Positions 37,313 through 47,643 of a stretch of DNA of 53,654 nt are shown here, piece after piece. This stretch comes from Guptibacillus hwajinpoensis (GTDB lineage: Bacteria > Bacillota > Bacilli > Bacillales > Guptibacillaceae). Numbering within the stretch: position 1 is the first letter of the stretch; the number at the start of each line of letters is the position of its first letter. The notes under the pieces are model-generated. The model saw only the letters and a program-made list of their open reading frames with translations, had not been told where the DNA came from and ran no database searches. Position numbers and translations under genes: made by a program. The stretch lies in contig NZ_JAIVAE010000019.1 of NCBI RefSeq assembly GCF_020171785.1, forward strand, positions 1 to 53,654. The letters run 5' to 3'.

Positions 37313-38258
37313 TGTTCCCCGTGGAACAAGAATTAGCGGGAAATGGAACAAACAAACCTATCAAATCATGAAAAAATTAGGGAGCGGTGCTCTCGGTACG
37401 GTGTATTTGGCAGACTCTTTAAAAGGACGAGTAGCCTTAAAAATAGGAATTGACAGTATGTCCATTACGTCAGAAGTAAATGTTCTAAAGCAGCTTTCAA
37501 TGGTCCAGGGAACAGTTCTTGGGCCGTTTTTCTATGAGATCGATGATTGGGAACGAAATGGAAAATGTTATCCTTTCTACGTCATGGAATACATTGATGG
37601 AGAACCACTTTTTGCTTTTATTAATCGAAGAGGAAAAGAGTGGATTGGCATTTTAATGCTTCAATTGCTTCGTGATCTTTCGGCTCTTCATAGAGAAGGG
37701 TGGGTTTTTGGCGATTTAAAGCCGGACAACCTTTTGGTTGAAGGATCTCCTCCAAAATTGAGGTGGCTCGATGTGGGAGGGACGACGTCGATAGGAAGGT
37801 CTGTTAAGGAATTTACGGAGTTTTTTGATCGGGGCTATTGGGGGCTCGGTAATCGGGTAGCTGAGCCTTCCTATGATTTGTTTTCAGTAGCTATGATCGT
37901 TCTAAACGCTGGCTATCCAAAACGGTTTGACCGTCCCAAGAAAGGAACAGAAGACTATTTAATGAACAAGATTGAGAATAATCAACTTCTTAAAGAATAT
38001 AAACCGATTCTTAGCAAAGCTTTACTCGGAAAATATCAACATGCTTCAGAAATGAGGCAAGAACTCTTCGTTCTTTTACAAGGAGGAGAGAAATCGAAAG
38101 TACGTAAAAATAAAAGTCTCTCTGCCAATTCTCGAGTCGCATCACGTCGTAATCGTTCTCCAGCCAAGAAAAAACGGTCAGGGTGGATTGAAACCGTTCT
38201 TTTCGTCGCTTTCCTTCTATTCTTCTATACTTTATACTTAGTTGGTCACATTTTTTAA
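37281..38258 (+). CDS. yabT: Serine/threonine protein kinase YabT
   Basis: A Hanks-type kinase of 325 residues with a C-terminal membrane anchor (about 300-322). Visible motifs: GSGALGTVY glycine loop (about 34-42), the VAL-K lysine (VALKIG), and GDLKPDNLL of the catalytic loop. The usual HRD reads VFGD, and DFG reads DVG, typical of this divergent group. In B. subtilis YabT localises to the septum, is activated by DNA and phosphorylates RecA during sporulation. The basic RR/KK-rich stretch before the anchor could bind DNA. It overlaps yabS, so the spoIIE-yabS-yabT genes are likely one unit. Confidence 0.93.
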   Translation: MTGTSKNQLADVPRGTRISGKWNKQTYQIMKKLGSGALGTVYLADSLKGRVALKIGIDSMSITSEVNVLKQLSMVQGTVLGPFFYEIDDWERNGKCYPFYVMEYIDGEPLFAFINRRGKEWIGILMLQLLRDLSALHREGWVFGDLKPDNLLVEGSPPKLRWLDVGGTTSIGRSVKEFTEFFDRGYWGLGNRVAEPSYDLFSVAMIVLNAGYPKRFDRPKKGTEDYLMNKIENNQLLKEYKPILSKALLGKYQHASEMRQELFVLLQGGEKSKVRKNKSLSANSRVASRRNRSPAKKKRSGWIETVLFVAFLLFFYTLYLVGHIF

Positions 38259-38331
38259 AAAAGATATGTTTGAGAACGTGGTCGTTAGGTTAATAGTACT
38301 AAAATGAATAACTGTTTAATTCAAGCAGGAA

Positions 38332-39735
38332 GTGAGAGGAAGACAGAGGTTGTTGCAAGATGTCGACCAGTTTATTCATAAGCATCATCTAATCAATCGT
38401 GGAGATACAATTGTCGTTGGGGTTTCTGGAGGACCAGACTCAATTGCTTTACTTCACTATTTGGGCAATGTCGCATTGTCTTTCCAATTAAAGTTGGTTG
38501 CTGCACATGTCGATCATGGCCTACGAGGCAAAGAGTCTGCAGAGGATTTATTGTTCGTTAAGCACTACTGCCATCAGGAAAACATCACCTTTGAAGCTTC
38601 TACAATTGATGTAAACCACTATAAAGAGCAACATCAGATCTCGACACAGGTTGCAGCTAGGGAATGTCGCTACCACTTTTTTAAGGAAAAGATGGAAAAA
38701 CACCAGGCAAATCTCCTTGCACTTGCCCACCATGGAGACGACCAAGTTGAAACAATGTTAATGAGACAAGTTCATGGTAGCATCAGTTCAGGACTTGCGG
38801 GTATTCCTGCTAGGCGTCCTTTCTCAACAGGATACCTTATTCGTCCTTTTCTTTGTGTGTCGAAGGAACAGATTTTGCGTTATTGTAGCGATCATATGTT
38901 GGACTATAGAAGTGACCCATCTAATGACAAAGATGATTATATGAGGAATCGCTTTCGCCACCATGTGCTTCCTTTTCTTAAAGAAGAGAATCCAAATGTT
39001 CACAAACGGTACCAATTATATAGTGAGCGAATGCAAGATGATGAAGGGTTTTTAGTGGAGTTAGCAAAGCAACATTTAGAAAAAGTGATCATTGATCAAA
39101 ATGACAAATTTGTGAAGATGGACAACAAGGCGTATCAATGCCTCCCTATTCCTTTACAAAGAAGAGTGATTCATCTAATATTAAACTATCTTTATAGAGG
39201 CAATGCTCCTTTTTCTTCTATACATATTGAGGATTTGCGGTTAATGCTCGATTCTGAGCATCCTTCTGCTTCCCTTAATTTACCTCTAAAATTAAGGGCG
39301 GTAAAATCTTATACCACCTGTAATTTTTCTTTTGAAACCTTTTTGCAACCAGAACCGTATACGTATCATCTCCCTTTACGTGGTTCTGTGGAAACGCCGA
39401 CCGGAACGATTACGGCCGTTCCAGTTAAAAACGTACCACAATCACTCACGGGTAATGATCTTATTGTTGAGGGACACTTGCTTCCAGCAGTTGTGCGCTC
39501 GAGACGACCTGGTGATCGAATTCAGCCAAAAGGCATGATAGGGACGAAAAAGGTAAAAGATATTTTTATCGACCGTAAAATAGACCGTTCAGAACGTGAT
39601 GTTTGGCCAATTGTTGAGGATGTAACGGGTCAAATTATCTGGGTCGCTGGAGTAACCCGTTCTGAAAAGGCAACACTGTCTGCAAGAAAGAGTCAGCTTG
39701 TGCATTTGCACTATGAGAAAAAAACACTTACATAG
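38332..39735 (+). CDS. tilS: tRNA(Ile)-lysidine synthase
   Basis: TilS converts the wobble C of tRNA-Ile(CAT) to lysidine, so it reads AUA; the enzyme is essential. The protein of about 467 residues has the PP-loop VGVSGGPDSIALL (about 28-40), HVDHGLRG, and a C-terminal substrate-binding domain with RPGDRI and KKVKDIFID. The start is uncertain: GTG 38332 gives this length, but TTG 38353 aligns best with B. subtilis TilS; GAGAGGAAG could serve the latter. hpt follows 21 bases later. Confidence 0.93.
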   Translation: MRGRQRLLQDVDQFIHKHHLINRGDTIVVGVSGGPDSIALLHYLGNVALSFQLKLVAAHVDHGLRGKESAEDLLFVKHYCHQENITFEASTIDVNHYKEQHQISTQVAARECRYHFFKEKMEKHQANLLALAHHGDDQVETMLMRQVHGSISSGLAGIPARRPFSTGYLIRPFLCVSKEQILRYCSDHMLDYRSDPSNDKDDYMRNRFRHHVLPFLKEENPNVHKRYQLYSERMQDDEGFLVELAKQHLEKVIIDQNDKFVKMDNKAYQCLPIPLQRRVIHLILNYLYRGNAPFSSIHIEDLRLMLDSEHPSASLNLPLKLRAVKSYTTCNFSFETFLQPEPYTYHLPLRGSVETPTGTITAVPVKNVPQSLTGNDLIVEGHLLPAVVRSRRPGDRIQPKGMIGTKKVKDIFIDRKIDRSERDVWPIVEDVTGQIIWVAGVTRSEKATLSARKSQLVHLHYEKKTLT

Positions 39736-39756
39736 GTTGGGAGGGCAATACTACTG

Positions 39757-40296
39757 ATGTTAAACGAAATTCAAGAAACATTAATTAGTGAAGAACAGAT
39801 TCAAGAGAAATGCCGCGAGTTAGGGAAACGGCTTTCGGATGAATATGAGGATCGTTTTCCACTTGTGATTGGCGTCCTTAAAGGTGCAATGCCTTTTATG
39901 GGTGATTTAACAAAGCGCATGACTTGTCATCTAGAAATGGACTTTATGGACGTTTCAAGTTATGGGAACTCAACTGTTTCTTCTGGAGAAGTAAAGATCA
40001 TCAAAGATCTTGATACTTCAGTAGAAGGACGCGACGTTCTTATTCTCGAAGATATCATTGATAGTGGGTTAACGCTAAGTTATCTGATTGATCTTCTAAA
40101 GTACCGCAAAGCAAAGTCAATTAAGATTGTAACGCTTCTTGACAAACCAACTGGAAGAAAAGTTGATCTTAAGCCTGATGTAGCAGGATTTATTGTTCCT
40201 GATGAGTTTGTTGTAGGGTACGGTCTTGACTTCGCTGAGAGGTATCGTAATCTTCCGTTTATCGGGATTCTTAAACCCGAGATTTATCAAGGTTAA
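39757..40296 (+). CDS. hpt: Hypoxanthine-guanine phosphoribosyltransferase
   Basis: Salvages hypoxanthine and guanine with PRPP. The 179-residue protein shows [22 protein letters not shown] and the PRPP loop [12 protein letters not shown], and ends in the conserved [21 protein letters not shown] lies about 11 bases before the ATG, a long but acceptable distance. It follows tilS closely and leads to ftsH; in B. subtilis tilS and hprT are both essential or growth-linked and jointly influence ftsH expression. Confidence 0.96.
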   Translation: MLNEIQETLISEEQIQEKCRELGKRLSDEYEDRFPLVIGVLKGAMPFMGDLTKRMTCHLEMDFMDVSSYGNSTVSSGEVKIIKDLDTSVEGRDVLILEDIIDSGLTLSYLIDLLKYRKAKSIKIVTLLDKPTGRKVDLKPDVAGFIVPDEFVVGYGLDFAERYRNLPFIGILKPEIYQG

Positions 40297-40300
40297 TTTG

Positions 40301-40330
40301 TTGTAGTCAGTTGTGCCAGTATGGTAAGAT
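40301..40330 (+). promoter_or_regulatory. Putative SigA promoter of ftsH
   Basis: TTGTAG (40301-40306) and TAAGAT (40325-40330) are separated by 18 bp. Both elements are moderate matches. Confidence 0.5.
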
Positions 40331-40366
40331 AATCTATGGTTTCCTGTTCGTGGGAGGAGGTAAGGA

Positions 40367-42301
40367 ATGAATCGTATCTTCCGAAATACAATATTTTATT
40401 TGTTAATTTTCCTCGTCGTAGTAGGTGTTGTCAGTTTCTTTAATGGAACAAACAATGAGGCAAATGTTCTCGATTACGGCGAATTTCAGTCCAAATTGAA
40501 TAATGGTGAAATTCAAGAGTTAACGTTACAACCTGAGCGTGGGGTTTACACGGTTACTGGTCAATTAGCTGGTGGTGGTGAAGATAGCGAAGATGCTAAT
40601 ACATTCGTTACGAATGTACCTGACTCAGAAAGAGCTGTGGAGAATATCTTAACTGCAGCTGATGAAGGAAATGTAGAGTTAACGACAGAACCAGCTCCTG
40701 AACAAAGCGGTTGGGTTACATTTCTAACAAGTATCATTCCTTTCGTCATTATCTTCATTCTGTTCTTCTTCCTTCTTAACCAGGCTCAAGGCGGCGGTGG
40801 CCGTGTTATGAACTTTGGTAAGAGTAAAGCGAAGTTATACAGCGAAGAGAAAAAGAAAGTTACTTTTAAAGACGTAGCTGGTGCTGATGAAGAGAAGCAA
40901 GAGCTTGTCGAGGTCGTTGAGTTCTTGAAGGATCCTCGTAAGTTTGCTGCAGTTGGTGCCCGTATTCCAAAGGGTGTTCTACTCGTAGGACCTCCAGGTA
41001 CAGGTAAAACGTTGCTAGCACGAGCAGTTGCTGGTGAAGCAGGCGTTCCGTTCTTCTCCATTTCTGGTTCTGATTTCGTAGAAATGTTCGTTGGTGTCGG
41101 TGCATCTCGTGTACGTGACCTATTCGAAAATGCGAAGAAGAACGCACCTTGTATTATCTTTATTGATGAGATTGATGCAGTTGGTCGTCAACGTGGTGCC
41201 GGTCTTGGTGGCGGTCACGATGAGCGTGAACAGACGCTTAACCAACTTCTCGTAGAAATGGATGGCTTTAGTGCAAATGAAGGAATTATCATCGTTGCAG
41301 CTACAAACCGTCCTGATATTCTTGATCCGGCACTTCTTCGTCCAGGACGTTTTGACCGTCAAATTCCGGTTAACCGTCCCGATGTAAATGGTCGTGAAGC
41401 TGTCCTTAAAGTACATGCACGCAACAAACCATTAAGCGATGAAGTTGATTTAAAAACGATCGCGATGCGTACACCAGGATTCTCTGGTGCAGACCTTGAG
41501 AACTTATTGAACGAAGCTGCTCTTGTAGCTGCTCGTCATAACAAGAAAAAGGTTGATATGAACGATATTGATGAAGCGACAGACCGCGTTATTGCTGGTC
41601 CTGCTAAGAAAAGCCGCGTGATCTCTGAAAAAGAGAAAAACATCGTTGCTTATCACGAAGCAGGTCACACGATTATTGGTACACAGCTTGATAATGCCGA
41701 TATTGTTCATAAGGTTACGATTGTTCCCCGTGGCCAGGCTGGTGGTTACGCGGTAACACTTCCTAAGGAAGATCGTTACTTAATGACGAAACCAGAATTG
41801 ATTGATAAAATCATTGGTTTACTTGGTGGTCGTGTAGCAGAAGAAATTACCTTCGGTGAAGCAAGTACTGGAGCGAGCAATGACTTCCAACGTGCCACAG
41901 CTATTGCCCGTAGCATGGTTACGGAATATGGTATGAGTGAAAAGCTAGGTCCGATGCAGTTTGGATCAGGTTCAGGAGGAAACGTCTTCCTTGGACGTGA
42001 TATTCAAAATGAACAGAACTATAGTGATTCATTCGCCAATGAGATTGATTTAGAAGTTCAAAGCATCATTAAATCAGCGTACACTCGCTGTCGTGAGATT
42101 CTTCTAGAAAATCAGGAAAAGTTAAATCTTGTTGCTGAAACGCTAAAAGATATCGAAACGCTTGATGCTGAACAGATCCGTTCTCTTGTTGAAGACGGAA
42201 AACTTCCTGAAGGTCACCATGCTACTGCTAGCTCTGAAGATGTGAAAGTAAACATCTCTAAGAAGGAAGAAAATCCTGAAACAAATGAAGAGCAAGAATA
42301 A
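40367..42301 (+). CDS. ftsH: ATP-dependent zinc metalloprotease FtsH
   Basis: A membrane-anchored AAA+ protease that degrades misfolded and regulatory membrane and cytosolic proteins. The 644-residue protein has two membrane segments (about 8-25 and 112-133), an extracellular domain between them, the Walker A GPPGTGKT at 208-215, Walker [10 protein letters not shown], the second region of homology, and the zinc site HEAGH at 430-434. The acidic C-terminal tail is non-conserved. GGGAGGAGG precedes the ATG. Confidence 0.98.
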   Translation: MNRIFRNTIFYLLIFLVVVGVVSFFNGTNNEANVLDYGEFQSKLNNGEIQELTLQPERGVYTVTGQLAGGGEDSEDANTFVTNVPDSERAVENILTAADEGNVELTTEPAPEQSGWVTFLTSIIPFVIIFILFFFLLNQAQGGGGRVMNFGKSKAKLYSEEKKKVTFKDVAGADEEKQELVEVVEFLKDPRKFAAVGARIPKGVLLVGPPGTGKTLLARAVAGEAGVPFFSISGSDFVEMFVGVGASRVRDLFENAKKNAPCIIFIDEIDAVGRQRGAGLGGGHDEREQTLNQLLVEMDGFSANEGIIIVAATNRPDILDPALLRPGRFDRQIPVNRPDVNGREAVLKVHARNKPLSDEVDLKTIAMRTPGFSGADLENLLNEAALVAARHNKKKVDMNDIDEATDRVIAGPAKKSRVISEKEKNIVAYHEAGHTIIGTQLDNADIVHKVTIVPRGQAGGYAVTLPKEDRYLMTKPELIDKIIGLLGGRVAEEITFGEASTGASNDFQRATAIARSMVTEYGMSEKLGPMQFGSGSGGNVFLGRDIQNEQNYSDSFANEIDLEVQSIIKSAYTRCREILLENQEKLNLVAETLKDIETLDAEQIRSLVEDGKLPEGHHATASSEDVKVNISKKEENPETNEEQE

Positions 42302-42313
42302 GGTTATGCTAAT

Positions 42314-42344
42314 GCAGGATGTCGACAATGACATCCTGCTTTTT
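42314..42344 (+). terminator. Terminator after ftsH
   Basis: GCAGGATGTC pairs perfectly with GACATCCTGC around a six-base loop, followed by five T. Confidence 0.94.
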
Positions 42345-42392
42345 CTATCCCTTTACAGAATCGGTAACCGTTTTCAAAAAAGACCTTCGTTT

Positions 42393-42421
42393 TTGAATCC
42401 AATGTGTGGTATAACTATAGA
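42393..42421 (+). promoter_or_regulatory. Putative SigA promoter of coaX
   Basis: TTGAAT (42393-42398) and TATAGA (42416-42421) are separated by 17 bp. An alternative pair, TTCGTT with TATAAC (42410-42415), is nearby. Confidence 0.6.
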
Positions 42422-42460
42422 GAGTGTTACCGAAGTTAAATTTTTAAATAAGGTGATAAT

Positions 42461-43246
42461 ATGATACTTGTGCTTGATGTAGGAAATACGAATATTGTTC
42501 TCGGTGTGTATGAAGGTGAAGAGTTAACCCACCACTGGCGAATGGGGACAAGCAGAAAGCAGACAGAAGATGAATACGCAATGGTCATCAAAGGCCTTTT
42601 TTCTCATGAAGAACTTTCGTTTGATGATGTAGAAGGTATTATCATCTCATCTGTTGTGCCTCCAATCATGTTCGCTCTTGAGCGTATGTGCCAGAAGTAT
42701 TTTCACCATAAACCGTTAGTTATCGGTCCTGGAATTAAGACAGGACTCAATATAAAGTATGATAACCCAAAAGAAGTAGGAGCCGATCGGATCGTCAATG
42801 CTGTAGCAGGCATTCATCTCTATGGAGCGCCTCTTATTATTGTTGACTTTGGAACCGCCACAACGTACTGCTATATTGATGAACAAAAACAATACGTGGG
42901 CGGAGCGATTGCGCCTGGCATTAACATTTCAACAGAAGCGCTTTACATGCATGCAGCGAAGCTTCCGCGTATAGAAATCGCAAAGCCAAACCATATTGTT
43001 GGAAAAAACACGGTGAGCGCGATGCAGAGCGGGACGCTATATGGTTATGTTGGTCAAGTAGAAGGAATCGTTTCTCGTATGAAAAAGCATTCTCCTAAAG
43101 AACCAACTGTTATTGCTACCGGGGGACTCGCTTCTCTAATTGCGGAGGAATGCGACCTTATAGATGTGGTCGACCCATTCTTAACGCTGAAAGGTTTGCA
43201 TTTTATCTATAATAAGAACAAAGAAGAGTTAAACGCATACCGATAA
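42461..43246 (+). CDS. coaX: Type III pantothenate kinase
   Basis: CoaX phosphorylates pantothenate in the first step of CoA synthesis and, unlike type I enzymes, is not inhibited by CoA. The 261-residue protein has the ASKHA-fold motifs [13 protein letters not shown] (about 4-16), [11 protein letters not shown] (about 108-118) and [16 protein letters not shown] precedes the ATG. It is followed by a terminator, so hslO is probably separately transcribed. Confidence 0.97.
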   Translation: MILVLDVGNTNIVLGVYEGEELTHHWRMGTSRKQTEDEYAMVIKGLFSHEELSFDDVEGIIISSVVPPIMFALERMCQKYFHHKPLVIGPGIKTGLNIKYDNPKEVGADRIVNAVAGIHLYGAPLIIVDFGTATTYCYIDEQKQYVGGAIAPGINISTEALYMHAAKLPRIEIAKPNHIVGKNTVSAMQSGTLYGYVGQVEGIVSRMKKHSPKEPTVIATGGLASLIAEECDLIDVVDPFLTLKGLHFIYNKNKEELNAYR

Positions 43247-43261
43247 AAGGGATGCGTTTTT
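43231..43261 (+). terminator. Terminator overlapping the coaX end
   Basis: AACGCAT (in the last coaX codons) pairs with ATGCGTT, 13 bases apart, and T follow. Confidence 0.8.
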
Positions 43262-43385
43262 CATTTGACGTTTTTGGGGAAATTATGAATAATAGGCATT
43301 TCAATAAAAAGTTGTTTTGATCCCTCACAACTTTCTCGAGAAATGTGATAGCAGAAGAAAGTTTAAAGTAATCAAGGGGAAAGTA

Positions 43386-43457
43386 ATGATATTACGACTT
43401 TTAATGCAAGGATCTTCTTACCTTCTAGACCCAGTTGCTCATAATGGAAGTTCTTGA
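43386..43457 (+). CDS. Possible 23-codon upstream ORF before hslO
   Basis: An ATG at 43386 follows AAGGGGA by five bases and opens a frame encoding [20 protein letters not shown] plus three residues, ending 58 bases before hslO. I recognise no family. The good ribosome site is the only evidence; it may be a leader peptide or chance. Confidence 0.3.
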   Translation: MILRLLMQGSSYLLDPVAHNGSS

Positions 43458-43515
43458 AAAAATAATGTATCGTGTAAGTGGGCAATGGCCCATTAGTGAA
43501 AGGAGCTACAAAGTA

Positions 43516-44397
43516 ATGAATGATTATTTAATTAAAGCACTTGCATTCGATGGTAATGTAAGGGCTTATGCGATATCTAGTACAGAAATGGTTGCGGAGG
43601 CACAGCGACGTCATACGACTTGGCCAACTGCATCTGCTGCGCTTGGGCGCGCGATGACAGCATCGACAATGATGGCTACTGGACTAAAAGGAGAAGAAAA
43701 AATTACGGTAAAAATTGAAGGCGGGGGCCCGATCGGCGCTATTATTGTGGACGCGAATGCCAAAGGTGAAACGCGCGGGTATGTCAGCAACCCCCACGTT
43801 CACTTTGATTTAAATGATCATGGGAAGCTCGATGTGGCTCAAGCTGTAGGACGCGACGGCTTTTTATCAGTGGTGAAAGATATTGGCATGCGTGAGAAAT
43901 TTACAGGGCAAGTTCCGATTGTATCTGGAGAATTAGGAGAAGATTTTACGTATTATCTTGTTACTTCTGAGCAAGTACCTTCAGCAGTTGGCGTTGGTGT
44001 CCTTGTAAATCCGGATAACACGATCCTTGCAGCTGGTGGATTTATGATTCAATTGCTTCCTGGCGCTGGTGAGGAAACCATCCGTTTTATTGAGAAGCGA
44101 ATTGAAGCCATTCCGCCAATTTCAAAATTAATCGAATCTGGAAAAACGCCAGAAGAGATTTTGTATGCTCTTCTTGGAGAAGAAAATATTAAAATCATCG
44201 ACAACATGCCTGTCCAATTTGAGTGTAGCTGTTCGAAAGAGCGTTTCTCGAATGGGATTATGGGACTTGGAAAAGAAGAAATTAATAATATGATTGAGGA
44301 AGATGGAGAAGCAGAAACCGCTTGTCACTTCTGTAACGCGCACTACCACTTTTCAAAAGAAGAACTTCAAAAGTTATACGCTGAAAGCAAAGTATAA
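43516..44397 (+). CDS. hslO: Redox-regulated chaperone Hsp33
   Basis: Hsp33 is a holdase turned on by oxidation that releases zinc. The 293-residue protein has [19 protein letters not shown] in the N-terminal domain and the four zinc cysteines near the end, CSCSKERF (about 236-243) and CHFC (about 268-271). The ATG at 43516 follows AAAGGAG by about ten bases and matches relatives; the open frame extends upstream without a counterpart. TTGACG at 43265 with ATAATA about 18 bp on may be its promoter. In B. subtilis yacD, a PrsA-like foldase, follows; it is absent here. Confidence 0.96.
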   Translation: MNDYLIKALAFDGNVRAYAISSTEMVAEAQRRHTTWPTASAALGRAMTASTMMATGLKGEEKITVKIEGGGPIGAIIVDANAKGETRGYVSNPHVHFDLNDHGKLDVAQAVGRDGFLSVVKDIGMREKFTGQVPIVSGELGEDFTYYLVTSEQVPSAVGVGVLVNPDNTILAAGGFMIQLLPGAGEETIRFIEKRIEAIPPISKLIESGKTPEEILYALLGEENIKIIDNMPVQFECSCSKERFSNGIMGLGKEEINNMIEEDGEAETACHFCNAHYHFSKEELQKLYAESKV

Positions 44398-44407
44398 AAG
44401 GTTCAAA

Positions 44408-44436
44408 TTGACAGATAAGTTTAGTGGTGATATTCT
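44408..44436 (+). promoter_or_regulatory. SigA promoter of cysK
   Basis: TTGACA (44408-44413) and TATTCT (44431-44436) are separated by 17 bp. The 50-base leader may hold a site for the CymR repressor, but I could not identify one with confidence. Confidence 0.75.
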
Positions 44437-44486
44437 TTAGGTTAGATAATCCCTATAAAAATACTCGGGTTTGAGGAGGCGCGACG

Positions 44487-45410
44487 ATGAGAATAGCAAA
44501 TTCAATTACAGATCTAATCGGTCAAACACCTATTGTGAAACTTAACCGCATCGCTGATGAGGGCCACGCAGAGGTATACTTAAAGCTTGAATTTATGAAT
44601 CCTGGAAGCAGCGTGAAAGATCGTATTGCCCTTGCAATGATTGAAGCAGCTGAAGAAAAGGGCGAATTAAAGCCCGGAGATACTTTTGTGGAGCCTACAA
44701 GTGGTAATACAGGAATTGGTCTTGCGATGGTTGCAGCAGCAAAAGGCTACCAGGCTGTTCTCGTTATGCCTGATACGATGAGTATGGAGCGACGTAACCT
44801 ATTGAAAGCATACGGAGCAAAGCTTGTTCTTACTCCTGGCTCTGAAGGTATGGGCGGAGCTATTCGCAAATCCGAGGAGTTAGCAAAAGAGCACGGGTAT
44901 TACATGCCCCAACAGTTTAAAAATGAAGCAAATCCTGACGTGCATCGTCGTACAACGGGTCAAGAAATTGTTGAACAGATGGACCAGCTTGATGGATTTG
45001 TTGCGGGTATTGGTACTGGTGGAACAATTACAGGTGCAGGTGAAGTATTGAAAAAGCACTTTCCGTCAGTTAAGCTTTACGCTGTAGAGCCAACCGACTC
45101 GCCTATTTTATCTGGTGGGAAACCTGGTCCTCATAAAATTCAAGGGATTGGTGCTGGATTTGTACCTGCGGTTCTGAATACGGATGTCTATGATGAAGTC
45201 ATCCAAGTTCAAAACGATCAAGCTTTTGAGTGGGCTAGAAAGGCAGCAAGAGAAGAAGGGATTCTAGGCGGTATTTCTTCAGGTGCTGCAATATATGCAG
45301 CGCTTGAAGTAGCTAAGAAGCTTGGTAAAGGTAAAAAAGTTCTTGCTGTCATTCCAAGTAATGGGGAACGTTACCTAAGTACACCACTGTTTCAATTTGA
45401 TGATGAATAA
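44487..45410 (+). CDS. cysK: Cysteine synthase A (O-acetylserine sulfhydrylase)
   Basis: CysK makes cysteine from O-acetylserine and sulfide. The 307-residue fold-type II PLP enzyme has the PLP lysine in [11 protein letters not shown] (about 35-45), the substrate loop PTSGNTGIG (about 69-77), and the phosphate loop [19 protein letters not shown] precedes the ATG. CysK is also known to form a regulatory complex with CymR in B. subtilis. A terminator follows, so it is monocistronic. Confidence 0.97.
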   Translation: MRIANSITDLIGQTPIVKLNRIADEGHAEVYLKLEFMNPGSSVKDRIALAMIEAAEEKGELKPGDTFVEPTSGNTGIGLAMVAAAKGYQAVLVMPDTMSMERRNLLKAYGAKLVLTPGSEGMGGAIRKSEELAKEHGYYMPQQFKNEANPDVHRRTTGQEIVEQMDQLDGFVAGIGTGGTITGAGEVLKKHFPSVKLYAVEPTDSPILSGGKPGPHKIQGIGAGFVPAVLNTDVYDEVIQVQNDQAFEWARKAAREEGILGGISSGAAIYAALEVAKKLGKGKKVLAVIPSNGERYLSTPLFQFDDE

Positions 45411-45419
45411 GAAACCACG

Positions 45420-45454
45420 AAAAGCAGTCCTTATAAGGGCTGCTTTTCTATTTT
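45420..45454 (+). terminator. Terminator after cysK
   Basis: AAAAGCAGTCCT pairs with AGGGCTGCTTTT (one G-T pair) around TATA; the T-tract is broken by CTA. Confidence 0.85.
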
Positions 45455-45518
45455 AGGCAATAGAATAGGTAAGTATTTCTAATTGAGTATTTGAAAGTGT
45501 TTGGGGAGGATAAAAAGG

Positions 45519-45557
45519 ATGAAGCGTAAGGGAACTTCATGTAGAATAGAGGCATAA
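45519..45557 (+). CDS. Possible 12-codon leader ORF before pabB
   Basis: An ATG at 45519 follows GGGGAGGA by eight bases, one of the best ribosome sites in the window, and encodes MKRKGTSCRIEA before TAA. It ends 37 bases before the pabB GTG, whose own ribosome site is poor. No family is recognised. Translation of this frame could feed ribosomes to pabB or sense an amino acid; this is inference. Confidence 0.35.
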   Translation: MKRKGTSCRIEA

Positions 45558-45594
45558 ACTGAGCGGCAGCGTATGCTTAAGCTTTTGATAGGGT

Positions 45595-47040
45595 GTGAAC
45601 AGTTTGCCAGAACAGCTAGAGAAAACCATGCGTCATTCGATTTATGAAACAATCGAGTTAAGCGCGGATGAGTGGTTTTCACGATATAAATCATTCGCCG
45701 AAGAATGTGAAGAGCATATTTTATTGGATAGTACACGTGGTGGTCGATATAGTATGTTTGGAATCAAGCCAATTGCTTCGCTTATTGGATCTGGTACTTC
45801 TCTAACAATTATTGAGGAAGGAAAAGATCCTAAATACTTAGACGGCAATTTATTAGAGTTAATGCAGGAATGGATGCAGCGTCATGTGGCGATCAACGAC
45901 GAGTCTTTACCGGACTTTCAAGGCGGTGCCATGGGGTATCTTAGTTATGATATTGTTCGCCAAATTGAAAAACTGCCACAGGTAGCTGCAGATGATCTCA
46001 AACTACCGGAACTTTTCTTCATCGTTTATGAAGATGTTGGCGTGTATGATCATTTATCAGAAAAGCTGTGGTTCATTTCACAGACTCCAAATGGTGAGGA
46101 ATATGAAGCTGAGCAGCGTCTGAAAATGTATAAACGAAAGTGGGCGAAAAAGGACGTAACTAAACCGTTAAACGCTTCTTCTTTTTCAAAAGAGACAAGA
46201 CAGTTATTTTCAATGGATCAGCATGCCTTTTCGTCAGCTGTTCAAAAGATACAAGCATATATATCGGCTGGAGATGTTTTTCAAGTGAATCTTTCACTTA
46301 GAGAATCCAGAACACTCCATTCTGACCCTGTTTCGATATATGAAACGCTTAGAACGATTAATCCCTCACCGTACATGTCGTTTATCCATACCGATACATT
46401 CGATCTTGTCAGTGCGTCCCCGGAGCTTCTAATTAAGAAAAAGGGCGTAGAATTGAGTACTAGGCCAATCGCTGGTACGCGTTCACGAGGGAAGAATGAT
46501 GAAGAGGATCAACAGCTTGCTCGTACGCTCATCGAAAATGAAAAAGAACGTGCAGAGCATGTAATGCTTGTTGATCTTGAACGTAATGATCTTGGACGTG
46601 TATGTGAATACGGCACGGTGGTAGTAGATGAGTTTATGGTGATTGAGAAATATTCACACGTGCAGCATATTGTTTCCAACGTGCGTGGTATTTCTTCAAA
46701 AGAAGCAACGGCTTTTGATGCTATTAAAGCCACATTTCCTGGTGGTACAATTACGGGTGCTCCAAAGATAAGAACGATGGAAATTATCGAAGAACTTGAG
46801 CCTGTTCGCCGTGGGGTTTACACTGGTTCTATTGGATGGATAGGATTTAATGATGATATGGAGTTGAATATTGCGATCCGCACAATGGTTATTAAAGATA
46901 ACATTGCACATGTCCAGGCTGGCGCAGGTATAGTGATTGACTCCAATCCAGAAGCTGAGTATAAAGAGTCATTAAAGAAAGCAAGAGCTTTATGGAAGGC
47001 AAAAGAGTTAAGTGAAGTAAAAGAGACTAGCAGAGATTAG
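45595..47040 (+). CDS. pabB: Aminodeoxychorismate synthase component I
   Basis: PabB, with glutamine-derived ammonia from PabA, converts chorismate to aminodeoxychorismate for folate synthesis. The 481-residue protein has the chorismate-enzyme core: SAGDVFQVNLS, PSPYMSFI, RPIAGTRSRGK, ENEKERAEHVMLVDLERNDLGR and FPGGTITGAPK. These also occur in anthranilate synthase, but the folate gene context decides. The start is a GTG with a weak ribosome site; ATG 45628 is no better. It heads the eight-gene folate operon. Confidence 0.95.
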   Translation: MNSLPEQLEKTMRHSIYETIELSADEWFSRYKSFAEECEEHILLDSTRGGRYSMFGIKPIASLIGSGTSLTIIEEGKDPKYLDGNLLELMQEWMQRHVAINDESLPDFQGGAMGYLSYDIVRQIEKLPQVAADDLKLPELFFIVYEDVGVYDHLSEKLWFISQTPNGEEYEAEQRLKMYKRKWAKKDVTKPLNASSFSKETRQLFSMDQHAFSSAVQKIQAYISAGDVFQVNLSLRESRTLHSDPVSIYETLRTINPSPYMSFIHTDTFDLVSASPELLIKKKGVELSTRPIAGTRSRGKNDEEDQQLARTLIENEKERAEHVMLVDLERNDLGRVCEYGTVVVDEFMVIEKYSHVQHIVSNVRGISSKEATAFDAIKATFPGGTITGAPKIRTMEIIEELEPVRRGVYTGSIGWIGFNDDMELNIAIRTMVIKDNIAHVQAGAGIVIDSNPEAEYKESLKKARALWKAKELSEVKETSRD

Positions 47041-47058
47041 CTTAGAGGAGGAATTAGA

Positions 47059-47643
47059 ATGATCTTAATGATTGATAATTACGATTCATTTACGTATAAC
47101 CTGGTTCAATACCTTGGTGAAATGGGTGAAGAGCTTGTTGTGAAACGAAATGATGACATCACTATCTCGGAAATCGAGGAGCTTAATCCATCTTTCATAA
47201 TGGTATCGCCCGGACCATGCAGTCCGAATGAAGCGGGTATTAGCATGGCAGTTATTAAGCATTTTGCAGGAAGGATACCGATATTCGGTGTATGTCTTGG
47301 TCATCAATCCATTGCTCAAGTATTTGGTGGTGATGTGATAAAAGCAGATCGACTGATGCATGGAAAAACGTCTCAAATGCATCATGATGGAAGATCAATC
47401 TTCAAAGATCTTGAGAATCCGTTTACTGCAACGAGGTATCATTCGCTAATAGTAAAAAAAGAAACTCTTCCAGAATGTTTTGAGATTAGCTCGTGGACAG
47501 CTGAGGGTGAAATTATGGCCATCCGTCATAAAGAACTTGCGATCGAAGGTGTTCAATTCCATCCTGAATCTATTATGACCGGTACTGGTAAAAAATTATT
47601 GAAAAACTTTATTGAAACGCATCGAAAAGAACAATGTTTCTAA
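47059..47643 (+). CDS. pabA: Aminodeoxychorismate/anthranilate synthase glutaminase component
   Basis: A class I glutamine amidotransferase of 194 residues supplying ammonia to Pab[26 protein letters not shown], the nucleophile in GVCLGHQS (about 77-84) and the His-Glu pair in [10 protein letters not shown] are visible. In B. subtilis the same subunit also serves tryptophan synthesis (trpG). GAGGAGGAATT precedes the ATG. It overlaps pabC by ten bases. Confidence 0.96.
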   Translation: MILMIDNYDSFTYNLVQYLGEMGEELVVKRNDDITISEIEELNPSFIMVSPGPCSPNEAGISMAVIKHFAGRIPIFGVCLGHQSIAQVFGGDVIKADRLMHGKTSQMHHDGRSIFKDLENPFTATRYHSLIVKKETLPECFEISSWTAEGEIMAIRHKELAIEGVQFHPESIMTGTGKKLLKNFIETHRKEQCF

